Positions 34,728-45,887 of a stretch of 64,000 bases of DNA are shown here, piece after piece. Origin of the DNA: Pseudobdellovibrionaceae bacterium (GTDB lineage Bacteria; Bdellovibrionota; Bdellovibrionia; Bdellovibrionales; Bdellovibrionaceae); NCBI GenBank assembly GCA_021731025.1, contig JAKFYD010000006.1, forward strand, positions 42,348 to 106,347, written 5' to 3'. A program made the position numbers and the translations under genes. The stretch's first letter is position 1; each line of letters opens with the position of its first letter. The notes under the pieces are model-generated. The model did no database searches, was not told the DNA's origin, and saw nothing but the letters and a program-made list of their open reading frames with translations.

Positions 34728-36227
34728 GTGAGTTCACCTGTTCCAATCAAAACCTCTGGCAAAGTCCGTGTTCGTTTTGCACCTTCTCCAACTGGTTATC
34801 TTCATGTGGGTGGTGGGCGCACGGCCCTGTACAATTATCTTTTTGCTAAACATTTTGGCGGCGAATTTATTCTTCGGATCGAAGATACAGATCAAGCTCG
34901 TAACACCATTGAGTCCTTAAAGATGGTGATCGAAGATCTTCAGTGGCTGGGCTTGCATTGGGATGAGGGTCCTGACCCGGTGACTTTAGAAGATAAAGGA
35001 CCCCATGGCCCTTACAAACAATCGAAGCGTCTTGATATTTACAAAAAATATGCAGATCAGTTAATCCAATCGGGAAAAGCTTATTACTGCTTCCTGACGG
35101 ACGCGGAGCTCGAAGCGCAAAGAGAAAGCGCCATGAAGGGGGGGCGTCCTCCTCATGTGCAATCTCCTTATGAAGAATGGCCTCTTGAAAAATCTTTAGC
35201 GCGGCTTCAGGCCGGCGATAAGGCTGTTGTTCGGTTTCGAACGAAGCCATTAAAAAAAGACTACCTCCTTCAGGATCTCGTGCGGGGAGAAGTGCGGTTT
35301 CCTTCTGATATGGTTGGAGATTTTGTTATTCTTCGCAGTGATGGAATGCCTGTTTATAATTTTTGCTGCGTCGTTGATGATTACCTGATGAAGATCAGCC
35401 ATGTTTTTCGCGCTGAAGAACATTTGCCGAACAGTTTAAGACAGTTGATGATCTATGAAGGGCTCAATTGGGAATTGCCGCAATTTGGTCATGTCAGTTT
35501 AGTTCTTGATGAAGACCGACAAAAACTTTCGAAACGAAAAGGGGCAACCAGTTGTCATCAATTTCATGAAGAAGGCTATTTGCCGGAGGCCTTGAAAAAT
35601 TTCATCGCCTTGCTGGGATGGAGCCATCCTGAGGGTAAAGAAATTCTTTCGATGGAAGAAATGATCGCGGGATTTAATGGCGAAAGATTAAATCCTGCAG
35701 GAGCGGTTTTCGATGGGACAAAACTAAAGTGGATGAACGCTCAGCATCTTCGCGCATTACCTAATGAAGACTTGTGGAAACTGACCGAGCCTTTTCTGAA
35801 AAAGGCTGGCGTGCATGTCCTGGATGACAAATCCTGGCAGATGAAGAGCATAGAAACATTTAAGACGTCGATGGAAACCTTACAGGACGCTGTAGCCTTG
35901 TACCAAAGTTTGGATGATAAACAATTTTCTGTTGATGGAACTTCTGCGGAAGTGCTTGGCTGGGAACCTACAGCTAAAGTTTTACAGACATGGAAAGATC
36001 TGCTGTCGAATGATCCCTCTGAATTTTTGAGTGAAGGCGATTTTTTAAAGATTCAAGATCAGGTGAAAGAAAAAGCGGCCGTGAAGGGAAAAAATTTATT
36101 TCAACCCATTCGCGTGGCTGTTATCGGGAAGCCCCACGGGACCGAGTTGAAAATCTTGGTGCCCTTGATTTCAAAGAAGTCGCTGATTCACCGAGCTGAC
36201 CAAGTTTTAAATTCAATTAAGGGATAA
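34728..36227 (+). CDS. gltX: Glutamyl-tRNA synthetase
   Basis: Class I aminoacyl-tRNA synthetase charging tRNA-Glu. HIGH-type signature RFAPSPTGYLHVGGGRTALY near residue 17 and KMSKS-type DRQKLSKRKGAT near 263 are intact. Length 499 is usual. Whether it is discriminating or also charges tRNA-Gln cannot be decided here. GTG start with GGGAG upstream. cysS follows after two bases, so both are one operon. Confidence 0.97.
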   Translation: MSSPVPIKTSGKVRVRFAPSPTGYLHVGGGRTALYNYLFAKHFGGEFILRIEDTDQARNTIESLKMVIEDLQWLGLHWDEGPDPVTLEDKGPHGPYKQSKRLDIYKKYADQLIQSGKAYYCFLTDAELEAQRESAMKGGRPPHVQSPYEEWPLEKSLARLQAGDKAVVRFRTKPLKKDYLLQDLVRGEVRFPSDMVGDFVILRSDGMPVYNFCCVVDDYLMKISHVFRAEEHLPNSLRQLMIYEGLNWELPQFGHVSLVLDEDRQKLSKRKGATSCHQFHEEGYLPEALKNFIALLGWSHPEGKEILSMEEMIAGFNGERLNPAGAVFDGTKLKWMNAQHLRALPNEDLWKLTEPFLKKAGVHVLDDKSWQMKSIETFKTSMETLQDAVALYQSLDDKQFSVDGTSAEVLGWEPTAKVLQTWKDLLSNDPSEFLSEGDFLKIQDQVKEKAAVKGKNLFQPIRVAVIGKPHGTELKILVPLISKKSLIHRADQVLNSIKG

Positions 36228-36229
36228 CA

Positions 36230-37699
36230 ATGGCTTTGAAAGTTTATAATTCTTTAACGCGCATCAAGGAAGAGTTCCTTCCCTTAAATCCCCCCGCCGT
36301 GAAAATGTACGTCTGTGGTCCAACTGTTTATAATTTTCTTCACGTCGGAAATTTTCGTGTTTACGTGGTTTTTAATTTGGTTAGAAATTGGCTCGAAAGC
36401 CAACACGGCTATGACGTGACTTTTGCAATGAATTTTACAGATGTGGATGATCGTATCATCGAAAGATCTCACGAAGAAAAAATTCCTTCTGAAGAAGTTG
36501 CCGAAAAATACATTGTCGAATTCAAACAGGACTTCCAGGCCTTGGGACTACGTCCACATGAAATGAATCCCAAAGTGACCGAATGCATGCCCGAGATCAC
36601 GGACTTTGTAAAAGATTTGGTTCAAAAAGAGAAAGCTTATCAGGCTGACGGGGATGTTCTTTTCGCTATTGATTCTTTTGCTGAATACGGAAAACTTTCG
36701 GGACGTCGACCTGAAGATATGATCGCTGGAACTCGTGTTGAAATTGATCAAAAAAAGAAAAATCCCATGGACTTTGCTTTGTGGAAATCAGCAAAGCCTG
36801 GAGAACCCTTTTGGGAGTCAGATTGGGGCCCAGGGAGACCAGGTTGGCATATTGAATGTTCCGCAATGATTCTTAAACATTTAGGGGAACAAATTGATAT
36901 TCACGGTGGGGGAATGGATTTGATTTTTCCTCATCACGAGAATGAAATTGCTCAAAGCGAAGCTTGCACCGGAAAACATTTTGTTCGCTATTGGATGCAC
37001 AATAATATGTTGAACTTTAGCGGGCAAAAGATGTCCAAGTCTTTAGGGAACTTCATCACTGTTCGTGAATTTTTAAAAACTTATCCAGCCGAAGTTTACA
37101 AGTGGATGATTCTATCGGTGCACTACAGATCTGTTTGTGATTTTGGAGAGGATGCCGTTCATCGCGCTGTCGGCGGGCTCGCTAAAGTCTATTCGGCGCT
37201 GGCCGTGGCCGAGAGCTATGGAGCTTGGAAAGCTGAAAATACTAACCTGGTAGCTAAAGATCCTGCCTTTGATAAGGTAGCCGATGCGGTCTGGTTAAAA
37301 GCAATTGAAAGCTTAGACGACGACTTTAATACTCCGGAAGCTTTTGCGGCTCTCTATGAGCTGATTCGGCAATTTAACACTCAGGTTAAAAGAGGACTTA
37401 AAGCATCTCCACAGTGGCTGGCCAAGTCTTTAATTTTTAAAAACATGGTGCAAAAAATTGGTCAGCCTATGGCGCTTTTCCAAGAGCAGCCCAGTGTCTT
37501 TTTACGTCGGTTGGACGATTTACTTTTACAGAAGACTCAACTTTCGCGAGCTGAAATTGATGTTTTAGTCACAGAGAGAAGTCAGGCCCGTGCTGAAAAG
37601 AATTTCAGAAGATCGGATGAGCTTCGAGATCAATTATTAGCTATGGGAATTTCTGTCAGCGACGGGACAGATGGCACTCATTGGGAAGTTTTAAAATAA
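36230..37699 (+). CDS. cysS: Cysteinyl-tRNA synthetase
   Basis: Class I synthetase for tRNA-Cys. The zinc-site [15 protein letters not shown] near residue 28 includes the HIGH-type motif; [10 protein letters not shown] and [11 protein letters not shown] supply the other zinc ligands; KMSKSLGNF is the adenylate-binding loop near 268. The C-terminal DALR-type domain is present. Length 489. Between gltX and a class V aminotransferase gene. Confidence 0.97.
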   Translation: MALKVYNSLTRIKEEFLPLNPPAVKMYVCGPTVYNFLHVGNFRVYVVFNLVRNWLESQHGYDVTFAMNFTDVDDRIIERSHEEKIPSEEVAEKYIVEFKQDFQALGLRPHEMNPKVTECMPEITDFVKDLVQKEKAYQADGDVLFAIDSFAEYGKLSGRRPEDMIAGTRVEIDQKKKNPMDFALWKSAKPGEPFWESDWGPGRPGWHIECSAMILKHLGEQIDIHGGGMDLIFPHHENEIAQSEACTGKHFVRYWMHNNMLNFSGQKMSKSLGNFITVREFLKTYPAEVYKWMILSVHYRSVCDFGEDAVHRAVGGLAKVYSALAVAESYGAWKAENTNLVAKDPAFDKVADAVWLKAIESLDDDFNTPEAFAALYELIRQFNTQVKRGLKASPQWLAKSLIFKNMVQKIGQPMALFQEQPSVFLRRLDDLLLQKTQLSRAEIDVLVTERSQARAEKNFRRSDELRDQLLAMGISVSDGTDGTHWEVLK

Positions 37700-37712
37700 T
37701 TTAGGAAAAGCG

Positions 37713-38858
37713 ATGAAAGAAATTTATCTGAACTGGGGAACTCTGGCTAAAACTTGGCCCGAAGTTCTTCAAAAAATGCAAGACTACGAAAACGAGTATG
37801 AAGTGAATCCCACCATTTCGCTTTTTAACACTTGGGAACGAGTCTGGAAAGTTCAGTGCGAAGTCGCGGATTTTTTTCAAGCTCGGCCGCAAGATTTATT
37901 CTTTCGTCACAATGTGACGGTGGCAATGAATGACTTTTTAATGGGGGTGCAAATTCCTGCTGGGGATTTGGCCATGACGGATCTTGAATATGGAGCCGTT
38001 GCCAATATTCTTCGTCTTCGTGCAGAACGGGATAAAAGGCCATTGCATTTGGTGCAAGTTCCCGTGGGCGAAGAATTACAGAGTGCAGATCAATTGATTG
38101 ATCTTATTTTAAAGCAACTGCCGTCGAGCACAAAACTACTTTTAGTGAGCCACGTGATGACGGGCTCGGGCCTTAAAATTCCCGTGAAAGAATTGGCCCG
38201 TCGAACGCGAGAACGAGGAATTCTTTTGGCCGTCGATGGAGCTCACGGGCCTGGCGCCACTGATTTAAAGTTTGATGAACTTGATGACGTCGACTTTTAC
38301 GGGGGCAATCTTCACAAGTGGATGAGGGGTCCCAAGGGGACGGGTTTTGGTTGGGCTCCAAAGCGGAATCATGCTTTGATGCGTCCCTTGATGGCGACGT
38401 GGACCACTTTTGAAACTCCCGAGCGGTTTACTGGTTTTGCTGATCAGGAAATTTGGTGTGGTTCAATGCTTATGTCTTACTGTTTAAATTGGTCAGCCTT
38501 TTATGCGCTTTCAGACACAATAAAACTATGGCAGTCCAAGGGAAAAAATAAAATTCTGTCAGAGCTGCAGGCTCGTCGTGATTTTGTCCAAGAGCAGGCC
38601 GAGAAAATTTTAGGTTTTAAACTTTTATCGCCTCGGGCCTCGGCATTGCAAAGCCCCTTGGTTACTTTTGAATTGCCAAAAACCCATGTTTCAAAGAATT
38701 ACCAAATTATCCACGAACTTCAGGCTCAAAAAGGAGTCACGGTGTCTATCACTCCATTAAAGGAGACCTTCGCTTTGCGATTCACCGTTCATGTGGATCT
38801 CAAAAACGAGGAAATCTTAGAGGGTTTAAACCGGGTTCGCTCTTATTTTTTCGAGTGA
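37713..38858 (+). CDS. PLP-dependent aminotransferase class V
   Basis: Fold-type I PLP enzyme resembling isopenicillin-N epimerase-like and cysteine desulfurase-like proteins. The cofactor site can be read at AVDGAHGPGATDL (aspartate contacting the pyridine nitrogen) and GNLHKWMRGPKGTGF (Schiff-base lysine near residue 206). No cysteine-containing desulfurase loop is apparent, so an epimerase or amino-acid transaminase or lyase role is more likely. Follows cysS by 13 bases. Confidence 0.85.
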   Translation: MKEIYLNWGTLAKTWPEVLQKMQDYENEYEVNPTISLFNTWERVWKVQCEVADFFQARPQDLFFRHNVTVAMNDFLMGVQIPAGDLAMTDLEYGAVANILRLRAERDKRPLHLVQVPVGEELQSADQLIDLILKQLPSSTKLLLVSHVMTGSGLKIPVKELARRTRERGILLAVDGAHGPGATDLKFDELDDVDFYGGNLHKWMRGPKGTGFGWAPKRNHALMRPLMATWTTFETPERFTGFADQEIWCGSMLMSYCLNWSAFYALSDTIKLWQSKGKNKILSELQARRDFVQEQAEKILGFKLLSPRASALQSPLVTFELPKTHVSKNYQIIHELQAQKGVTVSITPLKETFALRFTVHVDLKNEEILEGLNRVRSYFFE

Positions 38859-38956
38859 TTTTCACTCATTTCAGCAGACCAAAGCCCGTAACGAAAGCTG
38901 AAGACTGCGTTATACCGATTATACATCATCACTGAAATCATTGGCCCTTTAGCGGG

Positions 38957-38985
38957 TTGATCATTCGTTTTACAGGTTATGTAAT
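38957..38985 (+). promoter_or_regulatory. Possible promoter of the L,D-transpeptidase pair
   Basis: TTGATC at 38957-38962 and TGTAAT at 38980-38985 are spaced by 17 bases, 80-100 bases ahead of the first transpeptidase gene. The match to the housekeeping consensus is moderate. The remaining gap after the aminotransferase gene shows nothing else definite. Confidence 0.4.
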
Positions 38986-39063
38986 TAATTCATCAGTACC
39001 AATTTTAAAAGCGAGAGATTTGATCTTAGCAGGCATATCAATTGCTTAACTCAGGAGAAGTTT

Positions 39064-39708
39064 ATGAAATCGAAAACGTCTTTTCTTTTTTTAGCCTCTG
39101 GATTTGTGGGTGCAACGATTCTTTTGGCGGGAATCAGTTGTCACGCTATTGATCTTAATAAATTGAAAGAAAGTTATAACATTCCAACGGATCTGGACAT
39201 GGCCTATTGGAATGAGTCTTATCAGGAGCGCATTAAGAATTGGAAGTCAGCTCCTTTAGAAAATCCCTGCATTAAAAAAGGAACTTCCATCGTGGTTCAT
39301 ACCTATAGCCATCGACTTTATCTTTGCGAGAATGGACAAATGGCGACTCACTTTCACGTGGCCATTGGTCGAAAAGGGATTGAGAAAAAAGCAGAAGGTG
39401 ATTTAAGAACTCCGGTTGGAACTTACAACCTTTCCTCACCTCGATCGTCTGATGATTTTGGAATGTTTATTCCTGTGGCTTACCCAACTTTAAGTCAGCG
39501 TAACCGCGGGTATTCGGGTGGAGCGATCGGAATTCATGGACCTTATTTTAAATTTTTTCAAATGTGGAGTTTCATCAACGTTCTGTTGGATTGGACCCAA
39601 GGCTGTATCGCCGTGGGAAGTAATTCCGAGATTGAAGCGATTTCGAGCTGGGTGAGTCGTCAGCCAAAAGTGGCTGTGCATATTTTCGATGAAAGATATC
39701 AAAAATAA
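39064..39708 (+). CDS. Secreted L,D-transpeptidase (YkuD fold)
   Basis: Forms or edits peptidoglycan links between meso-diaminopimelate residues, or attaches proteins to the wall. A signal peptide ends near HA-ID (residue 28). The YkuD domain runs from SIVVHTYSHRLYLCENG to the catalytic region AIGIHGP and WTQGCIAVGSNSEIEAI, where His and Cys are the active residues. At 214 residues it has no extra wall-binding domain. A second transpeptidase gene follows after 17 bases with a very strong ribosome site. Confidence 0.92.
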   Translation: MKSKTSFLFLASGFVGATILLAGISCHAIDLNKLKESYNIPTDLDMAYWNESYQERIKNWKSAPLENPCIKKGTSIVVHTYSHRLYLCENGQMATHFHVAIGRKGIEKKAEGDLRTPVGTYNLSSPRSSDDFGMFIPVAYPTLSQRNRGYSGGAIGIHGPYFKFFQMWSFINVLLDWTQGCIAVGSNSEIEAISSWVSRQPKVAVHIFDERYQK

Positions 39709-39725
39709 TTCCTGAGGAGGACATT

Positions 39726-41087
39726 ATGGATCGTGGGCTGAAGAGACAAAATAATATTTCAAAACTGACTTCGATGCTTTTGGTCGGAACTCTTGTTCTC
39801 TTAACAGCCTGTTCTAACGATTCTAAGCCTGAAGCTCATCCTCATACAGGTCATGCTGATATTGAAAATCAGGTGACCCCTGTCAGCGGGCAGATCAGTC
39901 AGAAAACTTCGAAGGGAACTTTGGCCTACGTTTATTCAGAGCGTGTTCGTGCTCGCACAAGTCCCGAAGTCAGTGAGACAAACTTAGCTGGTGTTTTGGA
40001 TCTGAACGATCAGGTGAGCATCCTAGATGCAACACCGGTAGGCGCTGAAAAATTTGTGAAGGTGCAAGTTGCATCAAGCAAAGGAATTTCTAAAGGACAA
40101 ACAGTCTATGTTTCTTCAAAATATTTAAGTGCAAGCAAGAGAACTTTGAAAAAAGAAGAAGCGGCCCATTTAAAATATTTTATGGTGCAGAACTTAGCCA
40201 CGGAAAAAGTTCGTATTTACGAGCGTGTTGCTCACAATCAAGTTTACACCAACAAGTTAGTTTTCGAAGCCGATATGGTTGCCGGTGAAGACGACGATGG
40301 AACACGATCAAATGTTGGGATCTACCGCATCGACCGTTGGCAAAAGTTTTATGAAGATGGAGCTAAAAAATATCCGGCCTGGTATCACCCGAACTACCCG
40401 CAAGTACCACAACCCGGTGCAAGTCGTACAAGTTGGTTTGACTCAGATTTTATGCCTGGTGGACGTGGTGATGCTCGTGGAGCTTTTGGATGGTACACGG
40501 CGATCGTAGGACCTAATGCTTCGGCTCAATGGACTCATGGAACTATGGGTTGGGGTGCTGACCATGACGAATTTATCACTTTTAAAACGGGATTCAGTGC
40601 CAAATTTTTAAATCTTTTCACTTCAATCCGAAGCCATGGTTGTTCTCGTATCGATAATGAAGCCATTGCGTACATTCGTCATTTGCTTCCTCCGGGATCG
40701 ACGATGGTTAAAATTTATGCTCGGGAAGCTATCCTCAACAAATATCTTCCAGGCTACTCTCAGACTAAACCTCGTTGGGAATATATTTTGACAAAAACAG
40801 GCTACGGTAAGGCTGGTGGTTTGACGGCTGATGCGGCGACGGTTATCGCGCAAAATGTGCCTAAATCAGAATGGATCGAGCAAGGGAGCTACTTTGTTGA
40901 TCAATACCCAGATTATGAAGAGAGTGGAAATCTTTACGATATCAAAGATCATCATTTTAAAGGCCTGTTCCTGGTCGATGATGGGACTTTATATGGTTAC
41001 GAACATCCCAAAGGCGTTGATCGTGGCGGCATGAAGGACCAAGCGATGCCAAACTACATGATATTCCAGGATTCTTCTGGAAATTAA
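39726..41087 (+). CDS. Lipoprotein L,D-transpeptidase with SH3-like domain
   Basis: The lipobox LLTAC near residue 29 predicts a lipid-anchored protein. An SH3-like region (YVYSERVRARTSPEVSE to VYVSSKYL) follows, then a YkuD catalytic domain with QWTHGTMGWG and the signature SIRSHGCSRID. A C-terminal extension of about 130 residues (from YILTKTGYGKAGG) is unassigned. The ribosome site GAGGAGG precedes ATG. The pair of genes most likely acts on the organism's own or its prey's peptidoglycan; which of these is inference. Confidence 0.88.
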   Translation: MDRGLKRQNNISKLTSMLLVGTLVLLTACSNDSKPEAHPHTGHADIENQVTPVSGQISQKTSKGTLAYVYSERVRARTSPEVSETNLAGVLDLNDQVSILDATPVGAEKFVKVQVASSKGISKGQTVYVSSKYLSASKRTLKKEEAAHLKYFMVQNLATEKVRIYERVAHNQVYTNKLVFEADMVAGEDDDGTRSNVGIYRIDRWQKFYEDGAKKYPAWYHPNYPQVPQPGASRTSWFDSDFMPGGRGDARGAFGWYTAIVGPNASAQWTHGTMGWGADHDEFITFKTGFSAKFLNLFTSIRSHGCSRIDNEAIAYIRHLLPPGSTMVKIYAREAILNKYLPGYSQTKPRWEYILTKTGYGKAGGLTADAATVIAQNVPKSEWIEQGSYFVDQYPDYEESGNLYDIKDHHFKGLFLVDDGTLYGYEHPKGVDRGGMKDQAMPNYMIFQDSSGN

Positions 41088-41106
41088 CAAGTAAAAGGTT
41101 TTCTTG

Positions 41107-41126
41107 CGGCGCTCGGAAGAGCGCCG
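41107..41126. terminator. G+C-rich hairpin between the transpeptidase gene and uvrB
   Basis: An eight-base perfect stem (CGGCGCTC at 41107-41114, GAGCGCCG at 41119-41126) with a GGAA loop, 20 bases after the stop codon. There is no T run after it on the plus strand, so it may stabilise the RNA end or terminate weakly. Confidence 0.45.
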
Positions 41127-41182
41127 ATCTTGTGACTCGACCGACCTCGACAAGAGCTCAGCCTTTTTGATAAAATTGACTC

Positions 41183-43279
41183 ATGGCTGGGCTTCCTAAA
41201 AAACGTTTTGAATTAGTTTCTGAATATAAGCCTGCAGGGGATCAACCTAAGGCTATTGAAAATATTGTTTCCAATTTCAGAGCCGGATTAAATCATCAAA
41301 CTTTGTTGGGCGTTACGGGTTCGGGAAAAACCTTTAGCATGGCCCACACCATTCAGCAACTCAATGAGCCGGCTTTAGTGTTAGCGCCGAACAAAACCTT
41401 AGCGGCGCAGTTGTACAGTGAATTTCGTGAGCTCTTCCCCAAAAATACCGTCGAGTATTTCGTTAGCTATTACGATTATTATCAGCCTGAAGCTTACATT
41501 CCAACTTCTGACACTTACATTGAAAAAGACTCTGCTATCAATGAGCAGATTGATCGAATGAGACATTCCGCCACAAGATCTTTGTTTGATCGGCGTGATG
41601 TTATTATCGTGAGCAGCGTTTCTTGCATTTACGGTTTGGGTAGCCCAGAAGCTTACGAAGGAATGATGATTCAGGTTGTAGCCAATACTCAAATGAAGCG
41701 AGATCATTTTTTAAAAGAACTCATTCGCATTCAATACCAACGAAACAACATTGACTTTCACCGCGGCACAATTCGCGTGCGGGGTGATATCGTTGAAATT
41801 TTCCCTCCCTACGAAGAGCAGCGAGCCGTGCGCGTGGAATTTTTTGGTGACTTCATCGAAAAGATTTCTTGGATTGATCCTTTGACCGGCGCTACTTTAG
41901 AAGAGTTGGACCAAATCGGAATCTATCCCGGTTCCCATTATGCCACCGGAGACGAAAATCTGAAACGGGCGGTGCAGACAATCCAAGTGGAATTGCGAGA
42001 GCGAATTCAGGAATTGAATTCTCAGTTAAAATATCTGGAAGCTCAAAGGCTGGAACAGAGAACCTATTATGACATCGAGATGATGGAGCAAATGGGATTT
42101 TGCCAAGGGATTGAAAACTACTCGCGGCATTTAACAGGGCGGGGACCCGGCGAGCCGCCTCCCACATTGCTTGAATACTTTCCGAAAAATTTTGTGACTT
42201 TTATTGATGAGTCTCATGTGACCGTTCCACAGATTGGTGGAATGTACCGAGGGGATCGATCTCGTAAATCCACACTGGTCGAGCACGGTTTTCGTTTACC
42301 CAGCGCTTTAGATAATCGTCCCTTGAACTTCCAAGAGTTTGAAAAAATGATGGACAAGGTGGTCTATGTTTCGGCAACTCCCGGTGAATACGAACTTAAA
42401 AAAAGTGAAGGGGTCATTGTCGAGCAAATTATTCGACCTACCGGACTGATTGATCCCGTAGTTGAAGTTCGTCCTGTGAAGTTTCAGGTGGATGATCTGC
42501 TGAAAGAAATTCGTGAGCGAATTAAAAAGTCAGAGCGAATCTTAATCACGACATTAACAAAAAGAAGTGCTGAAGATCTGACCGAATATTACGAGAATTT
42601 AGGAATTAAAATTAAATATCTTCACAGTGACATCGAAACCATCGAGCGTTCCGAAATTATTCGTGATCTACGGCTGGGTGTCTTTGATGTGTTGGTCGGG
42701 ATCAATCTTTTACGAGAAGGTTTGGATATTCCTGAAGTGAGCCTTGTCGGTATTACTGATGCAGACAAGGAAGGGTTTTTGCGTTCGGAAAGATCATTGA
42801 TTCAAACCATTGGACGGGCTGCACGTCATATCAATGGTCAAGTGATTCTCTATGGAGATCGCATCACTCAGTCGATGCAAAAGGCGATGAACGAAACAGA
42901 AAGACGTCGTCGCATCCAATCGGATCACAATTTAGCTCACAACATTACGCCAACAACGATCAAAAAGAAAATCCGCGAGGGCTTAGGAGATCTTTTCGAT
43001 GGCTCTTTGGGAGTGGCCATTTTAGATAAAAACCACAGGCCTGAAAATCGCTACAAAGATTTAAGCGAACGTCCCGGTGAGATTCTCAAAGAAATTGATA
43101 AGCTGAAAAAGAAAATGAAAAAACTTTCCGACAATCTGGAATTCGAAGAAGCTTCAAAAGTCAGAGACGAAATCAAACGTTTGCAGATACTTGAGTTGAG
43201 CTTGCACAGTGGTGATGAAGTTTCCCGTGCCAGCGAGGAAGTTATTGAGAATCGGGATTCCCATGGCGCTAAAAATTGA
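41183..43279 (+). CDS. uvrB: UvrABC system protein B
   Basis: DNA damage verification helicase of nucleotide excision repair. Walker [14 protein letters not shown], the beta-hairpin region [12 protein letters not shown], the DEAD-type [12 protein letters not shown] and motif [16 protein letters not shown] are intact; the C-terminal UVR domain ([17 protein letters not shown]) binds UvrC. Length 698. The 3' end overlaps uvrC by 17 bases. Confidence 0.98.
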   Translation: MAGLPKKRFELVSEYKPAGDQPKAIENIVSNFRAGLNHQTLLGVTGSGKTFSMAHTIQQLNEPALVLAPNKTLAAQLYSEFRELFPKNTVEYFVSYYDYYQPEAYIPTSDTYIEKDSAINEQIDRMRHSATRSLFDRRDVIIVSSVSCIYGLGSPEAYEGMMIQVVANTQMKRDHFLKELIRIQYQRNNIDFHRGTIRVRGDIVEIFPPYEEQRAVRVEFFGDFIEKISWIDPLTGATLEELDQIGIYPGSHYATGDENLKRAVQTIQVELRERIQELNSQLKYLEAQRLEQRTYYDIEMMEQMGFCQGIENYSRHLTGRGPGEPPPTLLEYFPKNFVTFIDESHVTVPQIGGMYRGDRSRKSTLVEHGFRLPSALDNRPLNFQEFEKMMDKVVYVSATPGEYELKKSEGVIVEQIIRPTGLIDPVVEVRPVKFQVDDLLKEIRERIKKSERILITTLTKRSAEDLTEYYENLGIKIKYLHSDIETIERSEIIRDLRLGVFDVLVGINLLREGLDIPEVSLVGITDADKEGFLRSERSLIQTIGRAARHINGQVILYGDRITQSMQKAMNETERRRRIQSDHNLAHNITPTTIKKKIREGLGDLFDGSLGVAILDKNHRPENRYKDLSERPGEILKEIDKLKKKMKKLSDNLEFEEASKVRDEIKRLQILELSLHSGDEVSRASEEVIENRDSHGAKN

Positions 43280-45155
43280 GGAACTGAAAGAGCGCATAAA
43301 AAATTACCCCATCGAGAGTGGGGTCTATCTCATGAAAAATGCCAACGATAAGATCATCTATGTTGGCAAAGCTAAAAATTTAAAAAACAGAGTGCGAAGT
43401 TACTTTGTAGGTATGAATGACCACACAGCGAAAACTCGTCTGTTAGTTCAGAATATTCACAACATCGAATACATTTTAACGAAAACGGAAGTGGAAGCCT
43501 TTTTACTGGAAGCTTCCCTGATAAAAAAACATCAACCAAAATACAACATAAGACTTCGCGATGATAAAACTTATCCCTACATTAAGTTTTCCTGGAAAGA
43601 TGATTTTCCAAGATTGTATCTAAGTCGTACCGTGAAAAAAGACGGCAGTCTTTATTTTGGACCTTACACCAGCGGCTCTGCTGTTTTTGGAACTATTCGA
43701 TTTTTAAATCGCGTCTTTAAAGTTCGCGATTGTACCGACAGCGTTTTTAAAAGCCGCAAACGTCCATGTTTGACTTACCAACTGGGCCGATGTTCAGCGC
43801 CCTGTGTGGCTTATGTCAATCAACATGAATATCGTGATGAAATCGAAGGAGCTTTGCTCTTCTTGAAAGGGCAAAATAAAAAGGTTGTTAAAACGATGAC
43901 TGCGAAAATGAAAGAGGCCGCAGATCAAGAAAAGTTTGAAGTTGCAGCAAGACTTCGAGACTCAGTTGAATCCATTAAAACGATCTTAGAACGACAGGCC
44001 ATTATCAATGATAGCTCCGAAAAAGATCAAGATGCTTTGGGATTTTATGGCGATGAGACGGGATGCTTGGTCGAAACCGTTCACGTGCGACAAGGTCGAG
44101 TCATTGGAACCCGGGCTCATATGCTCAGTGGGTTGAATCCCAATGATCCTTCGGAAGATGCCAGAGAGTGGTTGGTTTCCTTTTTAAATCAGTACTATGA
44201 AGACAACATTATTCCTGACGAGGTATTACTGCCGGTTGATTTGGGTGGCGACATCCATAAACTTTTCGAAAATGTTTTGCACGAACGTTCAGGCCGAAAA
44301 ACAGTTGTCAAATTCGCAACGGGCGAAAATGCACAAAGACTGACGGAAATGGCCACGCAAAATGCGAAGGCCCATTTTGAAAAACAGAAAAGTGCCCAGG
44401 AAGAAAAGCTGCGCGGCCTTGATGAAATTCAAGCCCGCTTAGGATTAGAAAAACAACCTTTACGCATCGAGTGTTACGACATTTCAACTTTTCAAGGCAC
44501 AGAGACAGTGGCCTCCCAAGTGGTTTTTGAAAATGGTCGTCCTGCTAAAGACCACTATCGTCGCTACAAAATAAAAACTGTGATTGGTACCAATGATTTT
44601 GCTTCAATGGAAGAAGTCTTACGTCGACGATTTTCTCACTCGGAGTGGGAATCTCCTGATTTGGTCGTTATTGATGGTGGTAAAGGTCAGTTGAATATCG
44701 TTGTTAAAGTTTTAGAAGGTTTGGGGCAAACTCAAATTCCTGTTTGTGGATTGGCGAAAGCCCGCACTGAATCAGATTTTCAAGCGGCTGAAGTGAGTTC
44801 TTCCGAAGAGCGAGTTTTTTTACCGGGTCGACAAAATCCCATTATCTTTCGCAGCAACTCTGAAGCTTTGCATATTTTAGCGGGAATTCGTGATGAAGCC
44901 CATCGCTTTGCGATCACTTATCATCGTAAGCTTCGGGACAATCGAAGTTTAACGAGTGAATTGGATTACATCATTGGTCTTGGTGAAAAACGAAAAAAAG
45001 TTTTACTGGGAGCCTACGGATCTTTGGATGAAATTCGCAATGCCGATGCCGAACAGATTGCAAAGCTGAAAGGGTTCAATCGTGTTTTAGCCGAAAGAGT
45101 TTTGCTTCAATTGAACGAGGACGAAAGCGAGGATGCCCTCGCCGTGGAGACTTAA
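43263..45155 (+). CDS. uvrC: UvrABC system protein C
   Basis: Dual-incision nuclease of nucleotide excision repair. GIY-YIG domain from [23 protein letters not shown] domain ([16 protein letters not shown]), RNase-H-like domain starting [18 protein letters not shown] with its catalytic aspartates, and C-terminal helix-hairpin-helix ([19 protein letters not shown]). I start it at ATG 43263 ([11 protein letters not shown]); the open frame before that lies within uvrB and is unlike family N-termini. Confidence 0.97.
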   Translation: MALKIEELKERIKNYPIESGVYLMKNANDKIIYVGKAKNLKNRVRSYFVGMNDHTAKTRLLVQNIHNIEYILTKTEVEAFLLEASLIKKHQPKYNIRLRDDKTYPYIKFSWKDDFPRLYLSRTVKKDGSLYFGPYTSGSAVFGTIRFLNRVFKVRDCTDSVFKSRKRPCLTYQLGRCSAPCVAYVNQHEYRDEIEGALLFLKGQNKKVVKTMTAKMKEAADQEKFEVAARLRDSVESIKTILERQAIINDSSEKDQDALGFYGDETGCLVETVHVRQGRVIGTRAHMLSGLNPNDPSEDAREWLVSFLNQYYEDNIIPDEVLLPVDLGGDIHKLFENVLHERSGRKTVVKFATGENAQRLTEMATQNAKAHFEKQKSAQEEKLRGLDEIQARLGLEKQPLRIECYDISTFQGTETVASQVVFENGRPAKDHYRRYKIKTVIGTNDFASMEEVLRRRFSHSEWESPDLVVIDGGKGQLNIVVKVLEGLGQTQIPVCGLAKARTESDFQAAEVSSSEERVFLPGRQNPIIFRSNSEALHILAGIRDEAHRFAITYHRKLRDNRSLTSELDYIIGLGEKRKKVLLGAYGSLDEIRNADAEQIAKLKGFNRVLAERVLLQLNEDESEDALAVET

Positions 45156-45167
45156 TTTTTTTGTTCC

Positions 45168-45773
45168 TTATCTGCAGTTTCTAAAAATCCAGTTTGCAAG
45201 CACTCGAGCAGGCTCGATTTCACGAATATGGGCCTTGCCATGAAATCCATTGCTTGTGGCATTGGGTGGGCAAGATTCAGCCATCTCTTCGTGTCGTACT
45301 TGGGGTCCATATTCGCAGGCAATTGTTCGCTTTGCTCTTCTCTTGAACTCGACATTGATTTGGCCTTGTCCAACTTGGAAAACAAAAACATCAATACCGC
45401 GTCGTCCGTTTTCTTCATCGGGCCGTGCAAGGGCTGAAAGAGGAATGGGTTGCTGACTAGGTTGGCCGCCGTTAACAACTATGATCTCGCTTCCATTGGC
45501 CGCAACGCCAGCGATTCCTTGCGACTTTAAAAAGCCAACAATATTTCGGTCTAGAATTAGGCTGCGGTACATTTTAGAAATACCGTTGTAGTTAGTGCTT
45601 TGAAGAATCATTGCCGGAGTTGTGGTTGTGCCATCACATTGAACGACAGTGTTCCATTGTGGCGCTGCGAGAGAATGGGAACCGATGAGACAGCCAAGGA
45701 CCACCGCAAAAACAGACGTTGTCGTGAAGAATTTTGTATTCTTCTTTTCTAAGTTTCGATTGCAGGTTTTCAT
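45168..45773 (-). CDS. Secreted protein of unknown function
   Basis: A signal peptide (FFTTTSVFAVVLGCLIGSHSLAA) and a mature part of about 165 residues with four or so cysteines (VQCDGT, IACEYG, ESCPPN, FRNCR) that probably pair. Beta-rich pattern around DVFVFQVGQGQINVEF. The ribosome site AAGGAAA precedes the ATG. Family unknown. It ends 12 bases from the convergent uvrC gene. Confidence 0.68.
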   Translation of the reverse strand: MKTCNRNLEKKNTKFFTTTSVFAVVLGCLIGSHSLAAPQWNTVVQCDGTTTTPAMILQSTNYNGISKMYRSLILDRNIVGFLKSQGIAGVAANGSEIIVVNGGQPSQQPIPLSALARPDEENGRRGIDVFVFQVGQGQINVEFKRRAKRTIACEYGPQVRHEEMAESCPPNATSNGFHGKAHIREIEPARVLANWIFRNCR

Positions 45774-45887
45774 TTAATTTCCTTTTTAAGACTCATTATT
45801 GAGTTGCTTGTTTATAGTTGCCAAAGAAAAGAAGTGCTGTGCTTTGAAATTCACTTGTTGTGCTAAAATCGTCATTTGCAGTCAATG

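Noticed and set aside
45152..45478. 108-codon minus-strand frame next to uvrC end
   Set aside because: Out of frame with the secreted protein, which has a signal peptide, ribosome site and cysteine pattern.
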